DNA from: Bacillota bacterium
GTDB taxonomy: Bacteria; Bacillota; Sulfobacillia; Sulfobacillales; Sulfobacillaceae
Assembly: GCA_021798975.1 (NCBI GenBank)
Contig: JAJZBJ010000008.1
Coordinates: 1-41,541 of the forward strand
Direction of reading: 5' to 3'
Length of the DNA stretch: 41,541 nucleotides
In this document: positions 24,513 to 31,635 of the stretch, one piece after another
How the letters are laid out: each line of letters starts with the position of its first letter
Numbering within the stretch: position 1 is the first letter of the stretch
Translations under genes and position numbers: made by a program
Notes under the pieces: generated by a model
What the model was told of the DNA's origin: nothing
The model's input: only the letters and a program-made list of their open reading frames with translations
Databases searched by the model: none

Positions 24513-25702
24513 AGCCGCACGTCCCGAGTCAAGCCGGCACCCGTCCACCGCCACAGCACATGGAATTCGCCGGACTGCACGGCCGTCACCGTGTCGATGC
24601 GCCGAAGGCCATCCGGGTCGCGGATTAAGTAGACGATGATATCCACGGCATCCATAATCTCATCGCGCAGCGCGTCAAAGGACAGACCGCTTCCTCGCTG
24701 CAGGGCCAGGCGCGCCAGCCGGTTAATGGTGCGATGCCCCCCGCCTCCGCTATGGACGGTGCAGAGACTGCCCGGATGCCCGCTGGCCATGGCCTCCACC
24801 AAGTCGAGGGCCTCGCCCCCGCGCACTTCGCCTACAATGATACGGTCCGGACGCATCCGTAGAGCATCAGACACCAATCGCTTGAGCGTAAACTCCCGGA
24901 AGGTCTCCAACCGCACCACATTGTCATGCTCGATTTGCAATTCCCGGACATCCTCAATGGTCACGAGCCGTTCATCAGCCGGTATCGTCTGCGCGAGCAA
25001 CCGCAACAGGGATGTCTTGCCGCTGGCCGCCCCGCCCGCAATAATCAGATTGCGGCGCTCAGCCACCAGCCGCGTCAAGTCCTCCCAGACTTCGCGACTC
25101 CACGCGCCGGAGCCCAGACAGTCCTCTAACGTCAACGGTTGCATGGGTGCTCGACGGATGGTAATGCTGGGGCGGTCACTGACCGGCGGGAGTGCACAAT
25201 GGATGCGCGACCCGTCACTCAGTCTGGCGTCGCACAGAGGATTTTCCGTATTGAGTTCGCGCCCAGCCCGGTGGGCAATCCGGCGGGCTAAGTCCGCTAC
25301 ATCATCCGCGTCCGCAAAGGCGGTTGCTCGCTCCATCCGCCCTTGCCGCTCCACGAACACCTCTTGGCCGTTAACCATGATTTCCGTAACCGACTCGTCC
25401 ACCAGCAGCGCGTCGAGAGGACCCAGCCCGGTAATCCGGTTAATCAGGGAACGGCGGTAGAAAGCCCGTAGATGCTCGGGACAGGAATCATCTGCCGTCA
25501 CCACCTCGTCGACGGCCATTTCCAAGCCGCGCACCCGTTCGGCATCCCATACCAAATGCGAGAGACGGTCTGGGTGGCGTTCGGTCAGCTCTGCCATCCA
25601 CCGGGTCAAGACCGTCTGGAAATCGCTCTCGACATCCTCCGCCGCTCCCATCCATGGCCGCTTCGCGGTTCCATCGCCGGGTGCCCATAGAAAGTCTGTC
25701 AA
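24509..25702 (-). CDS. tadA: TadA/CpaF-family secretion ATPase
   Basis: This hexameric ATPase drives pilus assembly or secretion. The 397-residue protein has the CpaF N-terminal segment GLGPLDALLVDESVTEIMVNG, Walker A GGAASGKTS (about residue 224), the Asp box TIEDVRELQI, Walker B IIVGEVRGGEAL (about residue 286) and the His box in ASGHPGSLCTVHS. The start is TTG at 25702, sharing TTGA with the upstream stop, with AAGGGG 7 nt before it. It is a clear CpaF relative rather than a VirB11 ATPase, although VirB-type genes lie upstream in the same operon. Confidence 0.9.
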   Translation of the reverse strand: MTDFLWAPGDGTAKRPWMGAAEDVESDFQTVLTRWMAELTERHPDRLSHLVWDAERVRGLEMAVDEVVTADDSCPEHLRAFYRRSLINRITGLGPLDALLVDESVTEIMVNGQEVFVERQGRMERATAFADADDVADLARRIAHRAGRELNTENPLCDARLSDGSRIHCALPPVSDRPSITIRRAPMQPLTLEDCLGSGAWSREVWEDLTRLVAERRNLIIAGGAASGKTSLLRLLAQTIPADERLVTIEDVRELQIEHDNVVRLETFREFTLKRLVSDALRMRPDRIIVGEVRGGEALDLVEAMASGHPGSLCTVHSGGGGHRTINRLARLALQRGSGLSFDALRDEIMDAVDIIVYLIRDPDGLRRIDTVTAVQSGEFHVLWRWTGAGLTRDVRL

Positions 25703-26667
25703 CGCTCCACCCCTTTCCTATGCCGAAACGGTGCCCACCATCGCGATCGCGATGCCCCAGAGACAGTCTCCTCCGATGCCGGGGAAGCCAGCGAGACAAC
25801 CCGCCCCAACCGCCGCTCATCTTTGGCCCATGCCGGCAGGCCATCTTCGGACACCATCCAGCATTCCAACTGCGGCTGATAGAGGCGAACCATCTCCCAC
25901 GTCCGCCGAAACGCCGCCTCGGGAGTCGTGGCTGCAGCCCAAAAGAGCACCGTGGCCATGTGAGGCAGGATCGCTGCTGCGCGCTCATCGGCAATTCGTC
26001 CGCCCAACCACCAACCCTGCCAGTCCCACCCCCCCCGAATCCAGCCGCGTATTTGATCCAGCCCGGGGCGCACCATACCCGGAAGCCAAGGCGGTGCTGC
26101 AGGCACGAGTAGGCCCCAGCCGTTTTGCATCGGCCTCAGAGTGCTGGGAACTTCCATGCGCTCGATGCGGGATGAGGCGAGAGCCAGTGAGAGAGACCCT
26201 AAGCCCCAATCGTTGTCCACCAAGAGGCCGTTTGTCCCGTAGCGGCCCGACACCAGCGGAAGAAGGGTGCGTACCAAAGGCTCCGCCGCCGGATAGGGAA
26301 ACAGCGAGATGACACTCCAGACTGCGGGCAGATCCGCGAGCCCCGACACGGGGTGTCCGCACCATGTACGGAGTGCCTCTCCATCAATTTCCCCGCGCCA
26401 TATGTGGACCGCAGAGTGACGCTCCACCCACCCCGGCAGGGCCGCATCAAGGCTGACCCAGAGCAATACAGGTCGGTCCGGCGGATTCTGGCGCAACCAT
26501 TCCAGAGCCTCTCCAAAGTCATGCAGGCTCTCCCCCAACAGCACGCGCTGCGCACTCTGCCACAAGGGCAAGACCTCCGCCCAGGTGCTGGCCACCTGAA
26601 TATCAATAGACTCGATCTGGCCAACAAAACGGTCCACCCCGGCGTGCCCGCTGGCTACCACAATCAC
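25699..26667 (-). CDS. TadZ/CpaE-like protein lacking a P-loop
   Basis: The 322-residue protein has no family hit I can name with certainty. Its middle (LLVDNDWGLGSLSLAL) strongly recalls the second conserved block of TadZ/CpaE ATPases (LLVDxDxxxGxxxxxL). The stretch where the deviant Walker A should be reads ISLFPYPAAEP, with no GKT/GKS. The N-terminal about 110 residues look like a degenerate receiver-like domain. The place between CpaB and TadA is the usual TadZ slot. The GTG at 26667 shares GTGA with the cpaB stop. I infer a scaffold or polar-localisation role without ATP hydrolysis. Confidence 0.55.
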   Translation of the reverse strand: MIVVASGHAGVDRFVGQIESIDIQVASTWAEVLPLWQSAQRVLLGESLHDFGEALEWLRQNPPDRPVLLWVSLDAALPGWVERHSAVHIWRGEIDGEALRTWCGHPVSGLADLPAVWSVISLFPYPAAEPLVRTLLPLVSGRYGTNGLLVDNDWGLGSLSLALASSRIERMEVPSTLRPMQNGWGLLVPAAPPWLPGMVRPGLDQIRGWIRGGWDWQGWWLGGRIADERAAAILPHMATVLFWAAATTPEAAFRRTWEMVRLYQPQLECWMVSEDGLPAWAKDERRLGRVVSLASPASEETVSGASRSRWWAPFRHRKGVER

Positions 26668-27221
26668 GAATCCATCCCCAGAATCTCCACGCTACCGCGG
26701 CGGCTGATCCCCTCATATTGCATGGCTTGCCTGAATGACATGAGCACGCTGATGCTGGGGTTGGCGCCCACCTGCGCACTAACCGCCACCACCGGGACAG
26801 GGCCAGACTGCCATGCCACAGAGCCCGGATATCGAACCAGCACATCGACCGACGAGCCAACGCGGGCAATGCGCGCGTCCGCGGCTGAGGCCGGGGTCAC
26901 GGCAACCGTAACCCGTGTCGCCGCCACACCTCCCAGCACCGCTGGGGATAACACCTGGCCGGGTTCCAGCGGCACGCGTGCCACCCCCGTCACCTGATTG
27001 ACTTTCACGGCCCTCAAGGCTGACTCCGGCACCCAGCGCCAATCCTGCCGCGAGACCGTTTGTCCTGCGGCCACAAAGCGCGTCACCACGGGAACCATGA
27101 CCCGGGAAGGGGAGAGTCCGGCCTTTGGGGCGCGCACCATGCTGAGTACTCCAAACACCATCGCACTGGCCAAAAAGGCCACCGCTCCGGGACGAGACTT
27201 AATCCGCTCAGTTATGGACAT
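26664..27221 (-). CDS. cpaB: CpaB/RcpC-like SAF-domain protein
   Basis: CpaB/RcpC proteins of Tad systems have an SAF domain and act at the outer side of the membrane. The 185-residue protein has one N-terminal transmembrane segment (about residues 13-31), an SAF domain (VAAGQTVSRQDW, VPLEPGQVLSP) and an RcpC-like strand region (VTVAVTPASAADARIARVG, then VDVLVRYPG). The ATG at 27221 gives the expected MSITERIKSRPG start and overlaps virB4 by 14 nt. Its Shine-Dalgarno site is weak, consistent with coupling. Confidence 0.75.
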   Translation of the reverse strand: MSITERIKSRPGAVAFLASAMVFGVLSMVRAPKAGLSPSRVMVPVVTRFVAAGQTVSRQDWRWVPESALRAVKVNQVTGVARVPLEPGQVLSPAVLGGVAATRVTVAVTPASAADARIARVGSSVDVLVRYPGSVAWQSGPVPVVAVSAQVGANPSISVLMSFRQAMQYEGISRRGSVEILGMDS

Positions 27222-28929
27222 GCGCACTCGCCTCCTCGCCCCGCCCGGACGCCAGCAATATCTCCTCTCGGGAAGCGACAACCCGAAACGGCAGGTGGTC
27301 ATCGTGAAGAAGCAAGAGCCCTTCTCCCACCCCAGCATTGGCCACCTGCTCCAGCTCTCCATCATGGAGATGCAAGACCTGCTGCGCTTCCGCGAGACTG
27401 TCCGGATGCTGACGCAGCAGCATCACCAGAGGGGCATTATGCAAACACACTGACGCAGCTCGACTGCGCGTAAAGTCACCAATGTCCTGCGAAATCAGGG
27501 ATATCGCGCAACCCCTTTTGCGCGCCCGGCGGAACAACTCCTCCAGATACGGGGCGGTCGAGTCATCTGTAAGCAGATGCCACGACTCGTCGAATATCAC
27601 TAACCGCCGGCCCTGTTCGTGTCCCATCCGTCGCATGATCCACTCGGTGAGCGCCAGGTATACAGCTCCGCGCATGCCCGGAGCCATCCGACTCACATCG
27701 AACACCTCGAATGGTTCCATGCCATGATGGCTCGACGATCCCGCCATGCGGACCCAACGCTCATAGACCAGTTGAAGGCGCTCCTTCGCCCTCCCGCTTT
27801 CCTGCCCCACCTGCGTGGCCCACTGCTCCACCAAATCGTGGCCAGTGCCGCCTCGCGGGGTGAACTTGCCCCCCTCCATGCCGCGCGCCGCTCGCCATAG
27901 CGCATCCCGGACTATCCCCCCGAACTCTTCCATCAGCCCCCCATCCAGCCGGGTCAGGAACCGCAGCAGAAAGTCACACTGGCGGTCGAGCTCGTCCGGT
28001 CCCCGGCCGCCTTCGAAGCTAAAGGGATTGAACGGAAACTCTGTGCGCCCCTCGTGGCTCTCGCCCAGGTTCCAGACATGTGCGCCCGCGCGGTCGAGGG
28101 TGCGATATTCGCCCTCCGGATCGATTACGGTAACTGCCAGTCCCCGGTACCGGGCTCGGACCGCTTCCAGCTTTGCGGCAAAGCTTTTGCCTGCGCCCGA
28201 CCAGCCGACCGTGATGGAATGAGGAGAGGACAACGCGAACCGGTCCACGATGACGAAGTTCCGACTCCGGGTGTTAACCCCGAACACCTGCCCCTGCGCG
28301 TGGACTAAGTCGCGCGACGAGAAGGGAAACAGAGTGGCCCAGGCCCGGCTGTCCATTTCCCGCACCTTATCCACCGGTTCACCCAAGGGGAGATTGCGCC
28401 GCAGGCCCAACTGCTGCTGGTACTGCAGCGGCCGAAGCACCAGCATCATGCCCTGGGCCAAGCTCTCCAAAATCCGGCTGGAACGCTCGAGGTCCTCGCC
28501 GTTCTCAGACCAGAGGCTGAGCGTCATACCAACCTCCAGCATGCGGGTTTCACCGCGGGCCAGACCGAACCGCGCTTGTTCCGCATCCTCGATAGCCACC
28601 ACCTGTTCCGCACGTGTCAGACGACCGCGCTTCTGGTCGGATTCCGTGGATCCGCGACTCCAAATCATGCGCCGATTCATGGATTGCACCACGTCCTCGG
28701 TGGCAAGCGGCGCACAATGAATGGCCAATGTCAAGGGATGCGGGAACCCCAGCAGCGGTTCCATCCAGCCTGGCTGGACGGTGCGGGGATATCCGACTAC
28801 GGTATAGCTCTTGACACGCTGCTTTCCCACCTCCGCATATCCGGGAAACAGTTGCACATGGGACGGCCAAAGCACGTCCATGGCATCTCTTTTAGCGCTG
28901 GTTGCACATCGCCTCAATCCCACGCCCAA
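27208..28929 (-). CDS. virB4: VirB4-family type IV secretion ATPase
   Basis: VirB4 is the conserved motor ATPase of type IV secretion systems. The 573-residue protein has the family N-terminal TVVGYPRTVQPGW, Walker A GWSGAGKSF (about residue 241), IDPEGEYRTL, and Walker B LVIFDESWHLL (about residue 444) followed by SLISQD. It is short for the family because the usual extra N-terminal domain appears to be in the separate protein upstream. Start is uncertain: TTG at 28929 or 28917 keeps KRDAMDVLWPS, which fits homologues; the first ATG is at 28881. It overlaps the upstream gene by 16 nt. Confidence 0.88.
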   Translation of the reverse strand: MGVGLRRCATSAKRDAMDVLWPSHVQLFPGYAEVGKQRVKSYTVVGYPRTVQPGWMEPLLGFPHPLTLAIHCAPLATEDVVQSMNRRMIWSRGSTESDQKRGRLTRAEQVVAIEDAEQARFGLARGETRMLEVGMTLSLWSENGEDLERSSRILESLAQGMMLVLRPLQYQQQLGLRRNLPLGEPVDKVREMDSRAWATLFPFSSRDLVHAQGQVFGVNTRSRNFVIVDRFALSSPHSITVGWSGAGKSFAAKLEAVRARYRGLAVTVIDPEGEYRTLDRAGAHVWNLGESHEGRTEFPFNPFSFEGGRGPDELDRQCDFLLRFLTRLDGGLMEEFGGIVRDALWRAARGMEGGKFTPRGGTGHDLVEQWATQVGQESGRAKERLQLVYERWVRMAGSSSHHGMEPFEVFDVSRMAPGMRGAVYLALTEWIMRRMGHEQGRRLVIFDESWHLLTDDSTAPYLEELFRRARKRGCAISLISQDIGDFTRSRAASVCLHNAPLVMLLRQHPDSLAEAQQVLHLHDGELEQVANAGVGEGLLLLHDDHLPFRVVASREEILLASGRGEEASAHVHN

Positions 28930-29513
28930 TTCACCCCCGCCGGCAAACTCTGCCCGCCGCCCAAACTCGCGTAAAGGAAACGGAACAAGGCATCGCGCTC
29001 CAGTGTCTTGATCCGGACGCCCAAGGGCTTCAGCCCCTCAGCCACCAAATCCCGGCGCCGCTCCAACTCGGCCTCCGCCTCGTCCCACAGCACTTCTCCG
29101 CGACGCATAGGACGGCTGCGGGTATCCACCCCCTGCCACGATAGGATGATAAAGAACCGCCTCCGTACCAAATGCTGGACCGATGCGGTCTCCCGCAAGA
29201 ACTCAATGTAGTCGCCCAGAGACGGGCGCAGGTGTGGCTCGATCTCATCTTCGTGACTTTTCAGTTCCCCGAGATAGTTATCGATCCGGAGGTAGTCCGA
29301 ACGCACCAGAATCTCAATCGGAAAGCTGAGCCCATTGAGGAATGCGGTATAGGCGTTGACCAGCCTTTCCTGATCTTTGTAGGACCGAAGACCAAAGTTG
29401 ACCGGAAAGGCCTCCATGACAGCCGAGAAACGGTCCCGGCCCACCAGACAGATGCTGGGCCCAATCGCTCGGATTGGAAACACTTGACGGATTTCTGCAG
29501 CCAATTCATTCAC
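28914..29513 (-). CDS. TraC-like protein, probable detached VirB4 N-terminal partner
   Basis: The 199-residue protein is soluble and mostly helical and beta mixed. AYTAFLNGLSFPIEILVRSD and LRETASVQHLVRRRFFIIL resemble the N-terminal region of TraC/VirB4-type proteins (TraC-like domain). It ends in a charged helix and directly overlaps virB4. The GTG at 29513 lies next to a GAGG; the stop of an unrelated shadow frame also falls there. It probably binds VirB4 and completes it. The family call is tentative, the T4SS link is strong from context. Confidence 0.6.
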   Translation of the reverse strand: MNELAAEIRQVFPIRAIGPSICLVGRDRFSAVMEAFPVNFGLRSYKDQERLVNAYTAFLNGLSFPIEILVRSDYLRIDNYLGELKSHEDEIEPHLRPSLGDYIEFLRETASVQHLVRRRFFIILSWQGVDTRSRPMRRGEVLWDEAEAELERRRDLVAEGLKPLGVRIKTLERDALFRFLYASLGGGQSLPAGVNWAWD

Positions 29514-29559
29514 CTCGTCATTTCATTAACGGGCATCCCACGGACACCCAGGTATTCGT

Positions 29560-29841
29560 TTATGGTAGGAACAACCGCGAAGAGAGGTAAAACCGCCCCC
29601 ATCGCCAGATCCATTGCGGCAGGCTCACGTCGCGGTGGCGAACCGTGGCCAATGCCAGCCCCGCCACAGATGCCGCGCCAAGGGCTGCCCAGGCGGGGGG
29701 CGATATATGCCGGGAACCGTGCCAGACCACCAAGTCCACGGCAGCAGCGGCCGCGATCCAAATCAGGTCAGACATCTTCAACCCGAAGAGAACTTCGGGC
29801 TCCCGCCCCAACGGGATGCTGACCACTCGGTTCATCGCCAT
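29560..29841 (-). CDS. prgI: PrgI-family membrane protein
   Basis: PrgI-type proteins are small two-helix membrane parts of Gram-positive type IV secretion systems, where they commonly precede virB4. The 93-residue protein has the N-terminal signature VSIPLGREPEVLFGLKMSDL, then two hydrophobic helices (about residues 24-41 and 50-66) and an amphipathic basic tail. The ATG at 29841 overlaps the upstream gene by 10 nt; an ATG at 29835 would give an ATGA overlap and is equally possible. There is a 46-nt gap to the next gene. Confidence 0.75.
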   Translation of the reverse strand: MAMNRVVSIPLGREPEVLFGLKMSDLIWIAAAAAVDLVVWHGSRHISPPAWAALGAASVAGLALATVRHRDVSLPQWIWRWGRFYLSSRLFLP

Positions 29842-30617
29842 GCGTATCCAGCCCCCATTCGAGATCCCATCAGACGCCGCACCTGGCCGGGGAGTTTCGC
29901 CATATACCAGAGTAGGGCCAGCTCGAGAAAGAAATCGGCCAAATGACCGCCCGCAGCAGACAACAGTTGTACTGCCAGCCAAAAGGCTCCTGCCTGAAAG
30001 GCCTGCACAAACACCACCGCGGCCAGCTCACGACTCAAAGCCGCCAGCACCGGACTATCCTCCCGCATGGCCCACCACAGGGCAAACCACGGCACGGCGG
30101 CCGTCAGCACATAGATCTCCACGGCCCGAATCGCGTAGAAGACCCCGAGATACAGCATTAAGGCCAGCATAGCCAGTGCCGAGGCCAACACCAACAGCGG
30201 CGAGAGGATGCCGGTGGGGGCTCCACTAATCTGCCAATGAGCCAGACCGGACAGAAGTCCCGAAACCACCGCGTTGTTGAGGGCGGCCAGCATCTGCACC
30301 GCCCACGCGCCACCGGCACTAATCAGAGCGGCGGTCACCAGCCGCTCCATATAGACCGGAATGGCCAATACCCGGCCCTTGGCCGTCAGACTAGGCCACA
30401 TGCTTCGCACGACCACCAGCAGCGTAGCGGTGCCGGCGAGTGTCCAGGCCAGGTCGCGGCTGTCGGCATACAACGTCATGACCGGACGCGGCCACGGCAA
30501 GGGGGCCAAAATCCACCGTTGAAATCCGCGGCCGCTCACCACAACCACCTGCTGCCAAGCCCAGCGGGATAAGGTATTGATGCCCCACACCACCGGGTTC
30601 AAAGAGGGTCCGGCCAT
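29832..30617 (-). CDS. VirB6/TrbL-like polytopic channel protein
   Basis: The 261-residue integral membrane protein has six or seven hydrophobic segments (about residues 55-80, 95-125, 125-150, 155-180, 185-205 and 215-240). That topology, its size and its place between the pilin-like gene and prgI fit VirB6/TrbL, the inner-membrane channel of type IV secretion systems. Direct sequence similarity is weak. The ATG at 30617 shares its A with the upstream stop (TAATG). The longer frame upstream runs over the pilin gene and the leader and is shadow. Confidence 0.65.
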   Translation of the reverse strand: MAGPSLNPVVWGINTLSRWAWQQVVVVSGRGFQRWILAPLPWPRPVMTLYADSRDLAWTLAGTATLLVVVRSMWPSLTAKGRVLAIPVYMERLVTAALISAGGAWAVQMLAALNNAVVSGLLSGLAHWQISGAPTGILSPLLVLASALAMLALMLYLGVFYAIRAVEIYVLTAAVPWFALWWAMREDSPVLAALSRELAAVVFVQAFQAGAFWLAVQLLSAAGGHLADFFLELALLWYMAKLPGQVRRLMGSRMGAGYAWR

Positions 30618-30850
30618 TAGGAAACCACGTACTGGATGATCTGCTTGACCACGTCGACCATCAACACCAGGCCGAGCCCCATTGCTGCCCGTCCCATTAG
30701 CTCCTTGCTTACCTGGACGGCGCGCGGCGTATGGGCCAACATGAACCGTATGCCGCCATAGACCATCACCAGCGTGAACACGCCCCCAGCCACGTCGACC
30801 AGCATGCTGGTCATTCGGGTAATGACTTGCAGGACTGCGGTATCGGGCAC
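30617..30850 (-). CDS. VirB2/TrbC-like small pilin-type protein
   Basis: This is the first gene of the T4SS-Tad operon. The GTG at 30850 has a perfect AGGAGG 7 nt upstream, giving a 77-residue protein. It has two hydrophobic helices (MLVDVAGGVFTLVMVYGGI and AAMGLGLVLMVDVVKQII) joined by a short basic loop with PRAVQVSKE. Two helices with a Gly-rich first helix and a compact loop are the VirB2/TrbC pilin pattern. A longer frame to 30946 would run through a terminator-like hairpin and is rejected. It lacks a cleavable signal peptide. Confidence 0.65.
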   Translation of the reverse strand: MPDTAVLQVITRMTSMLVDVAGGVFTLVMVYGGIRFMLAHTPRAVQVSKELMGRAAMGLGLVLMVDVVKQIIQYVVS

Positions 30851-30864
30851 CTTGGCGCCTCCTA

Positions 30865-30899
30865 GAAACAAAGTCGGTGAGGAAGATTTCCTCACCGAC
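30865..30899 (-). terminator. Terminator-like hairpin in the leader of the T4SS-Tad operon
   Basis: Arms GTCGGTGAGGAA (30873-30884) and TTCCTCACCGAC (30888-30899) are perfect 12-bp complements with a 3-nt loop. On the minus strand TTTGTTTC follows at once (30865-30872), and then the Shine-Dalgarno site of the first gene. It looks like an intrinsic terminator placed between any upstream promoter and the operon, so it may act as an attenuator. Confidence 0.65.
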
Positions 30900-30904
30900 A
30901 TGGT

Positions 30905-30931
30905 ACAGGGAATATCCGGGTGGATCCCTGT
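30905..30931. repeat. Second leader inverted repeat
   Basis: ACAGGG (30905-30910) pairs with CCCTGT (30926-30931), and the inner ATCC pairs with GGAT across a gggt loop with a small bulge. It sits just upstream of the terminator-like hairpin and could be an alternative RNA structure or an operator. Confidence 0.5.
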
Positions 30932-30947
30932 CCAAATTTTCGCCACT

Positions 30948-31027
30948 ATTCGACACTAATTTCGCTCATTCCATAAGAAAAACCGCGTCACAACACGCCG
31001 TACGGCCTTATCTGACGCGATTCGACA
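30948..31027. repeat. Direct repeat ATTCGACA flanking the thioesterase terminator
   Basis: ATTCGACA occurs at 30948-30955 and 31020-31027, 72 bp apart in the same orientation, in the gap between the thioesterase gene and the T4SS-Tad operon. It could be a regulator site; two 8-bp copies alone are weak evidence. Confidence 0.3.
30978..31019 (-). terminator. Intrinsic terminator of the thioesterase gene
   Basis: On the minus strand CGCGTCA (31013-31019) pairs with TGACGCG (30984-30990), around an inner GCCGTACGGC palindrome. A run of five T (30978-30982) follows after one nucleotide. It lies 32 nt after the thioesterase stop and insulates that gene from the T4SS-Tad operon. Confidence 0.75.
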
Positions 31028-31050
31028 TTATTACATAACTTTTCCCACTT

Positions 31051-31527
31051 TTACCTCTTCCGGTTTTTCAGACGTTCGTGGCGGCGTGCTTCAGCGGCAT
31101 GGAAACGCTCCTCCTCTTCCGGGCTGGTCAAGACCAGCGGCGGCACCTCGACCGGCTCCCCGACTTGGTTCAGGGCCACGAAGGTCAGAAAGGCCGTAGA
31201 GGTCTTGCGCTTTTCGCCGGTGTCCATATTTTCCCCATAGACATCCACGCCGACCTCCATGGACGTTCTCCCGACCCAGTTGACCTGCGACACCAAGTGC
31301 ACCACTTCCCCCACCCGGATGGGATGCAGAAACTCCAAACTGTCCATGGAAGCTGTAACCGCCACGTGTCCGGCATGGCGATTGGCCGTGATGGCAGCGG
31401 CCAAGTCAATCCAGTGCATCACCTTGCCGCCCAAAATATTGCCGAGTTGATTCGAGTCCCCTGGCAGCACTAGTTCTGTCATTTCTGTCCGCGATTGCTG
31501 GACGGTCTTGCCCCTCAATACTGTCAC
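31051..31527 (-). CDS. Acyl-CoA thioesterase, hotdog fold (YkhA/YciA-like)
   Basis: This hotdog-fold hydrolase cleaves acyl-CoA thioesters. The 158-residue protein has the family N-terminal PGDSNQLGNILGGKVMHWID, with the conserved Asn and the catalytic Asp of this subgroup. VTASMDSLEFLHPIRVGE and STAFLTFVALN are also standard. The C-terminal tail is charged (EEEERFHAAEARRHERLKNR). The GTG at 31527 has GGAGG 7 nt upstream. Monocistronic, with a strong terminator. Confidence 0.9.
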   Translation of the reverse strand: MTVLRGKTVQQSRTEMTELVLPGDSNQLGNILGGKVMHWIDLAAAITANRHAGHVAVTASMDSLEFLHPIRVGEVVHLVSQVNWVGRTSMEVGVDVYGENMDTGEKRKTSTAFLTFVALNQVGEPVEVPPLVLTSPEEEERFHAAEARRHERLKNRKR

Positions 31528-31635
31528 CTCGACACCTCCGTATAGATGCGGCCGACCACGGTGATGCTAACGCGGCCTATAAAGGTGTTACCAAAAACAG
31601 AAATCTCTTGTCAAACTGGAAAGGAGGCGGTGGTT

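Noticed and set aside
29510-29761. Minus-strand 83-codon frame overlapping prgI
   Set aside because: It overlaps prgI in another frame, lacks a convincing start and has a Gly/Arg-rich shadow composition. PrgI has the family motif.
23182-30850. Integrative conjugative element
   Set aside because: VirB4, PrgI and VirB6-like genes invite this call, but no relaxase, coupling protein, integrase, att repeats or tRNA edge is seen, and base composition looks like that of the neighbours.
30617-30946. Longer start for the VirB2-like protein (109 residues)
   Set aside because: The extension encodes the terminator-like hairpin region and has no ribosome site. The GTG at 30850 has a perfect AGGAGG.
30948-31027. 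SOS or other known operator in the ATTCGACA repeats
   Set aside because: The copies are not palindromic and do not match the Firmicute LexA box (CGAAC-N4-GTTCG). Kept only as a weak direct repeat.
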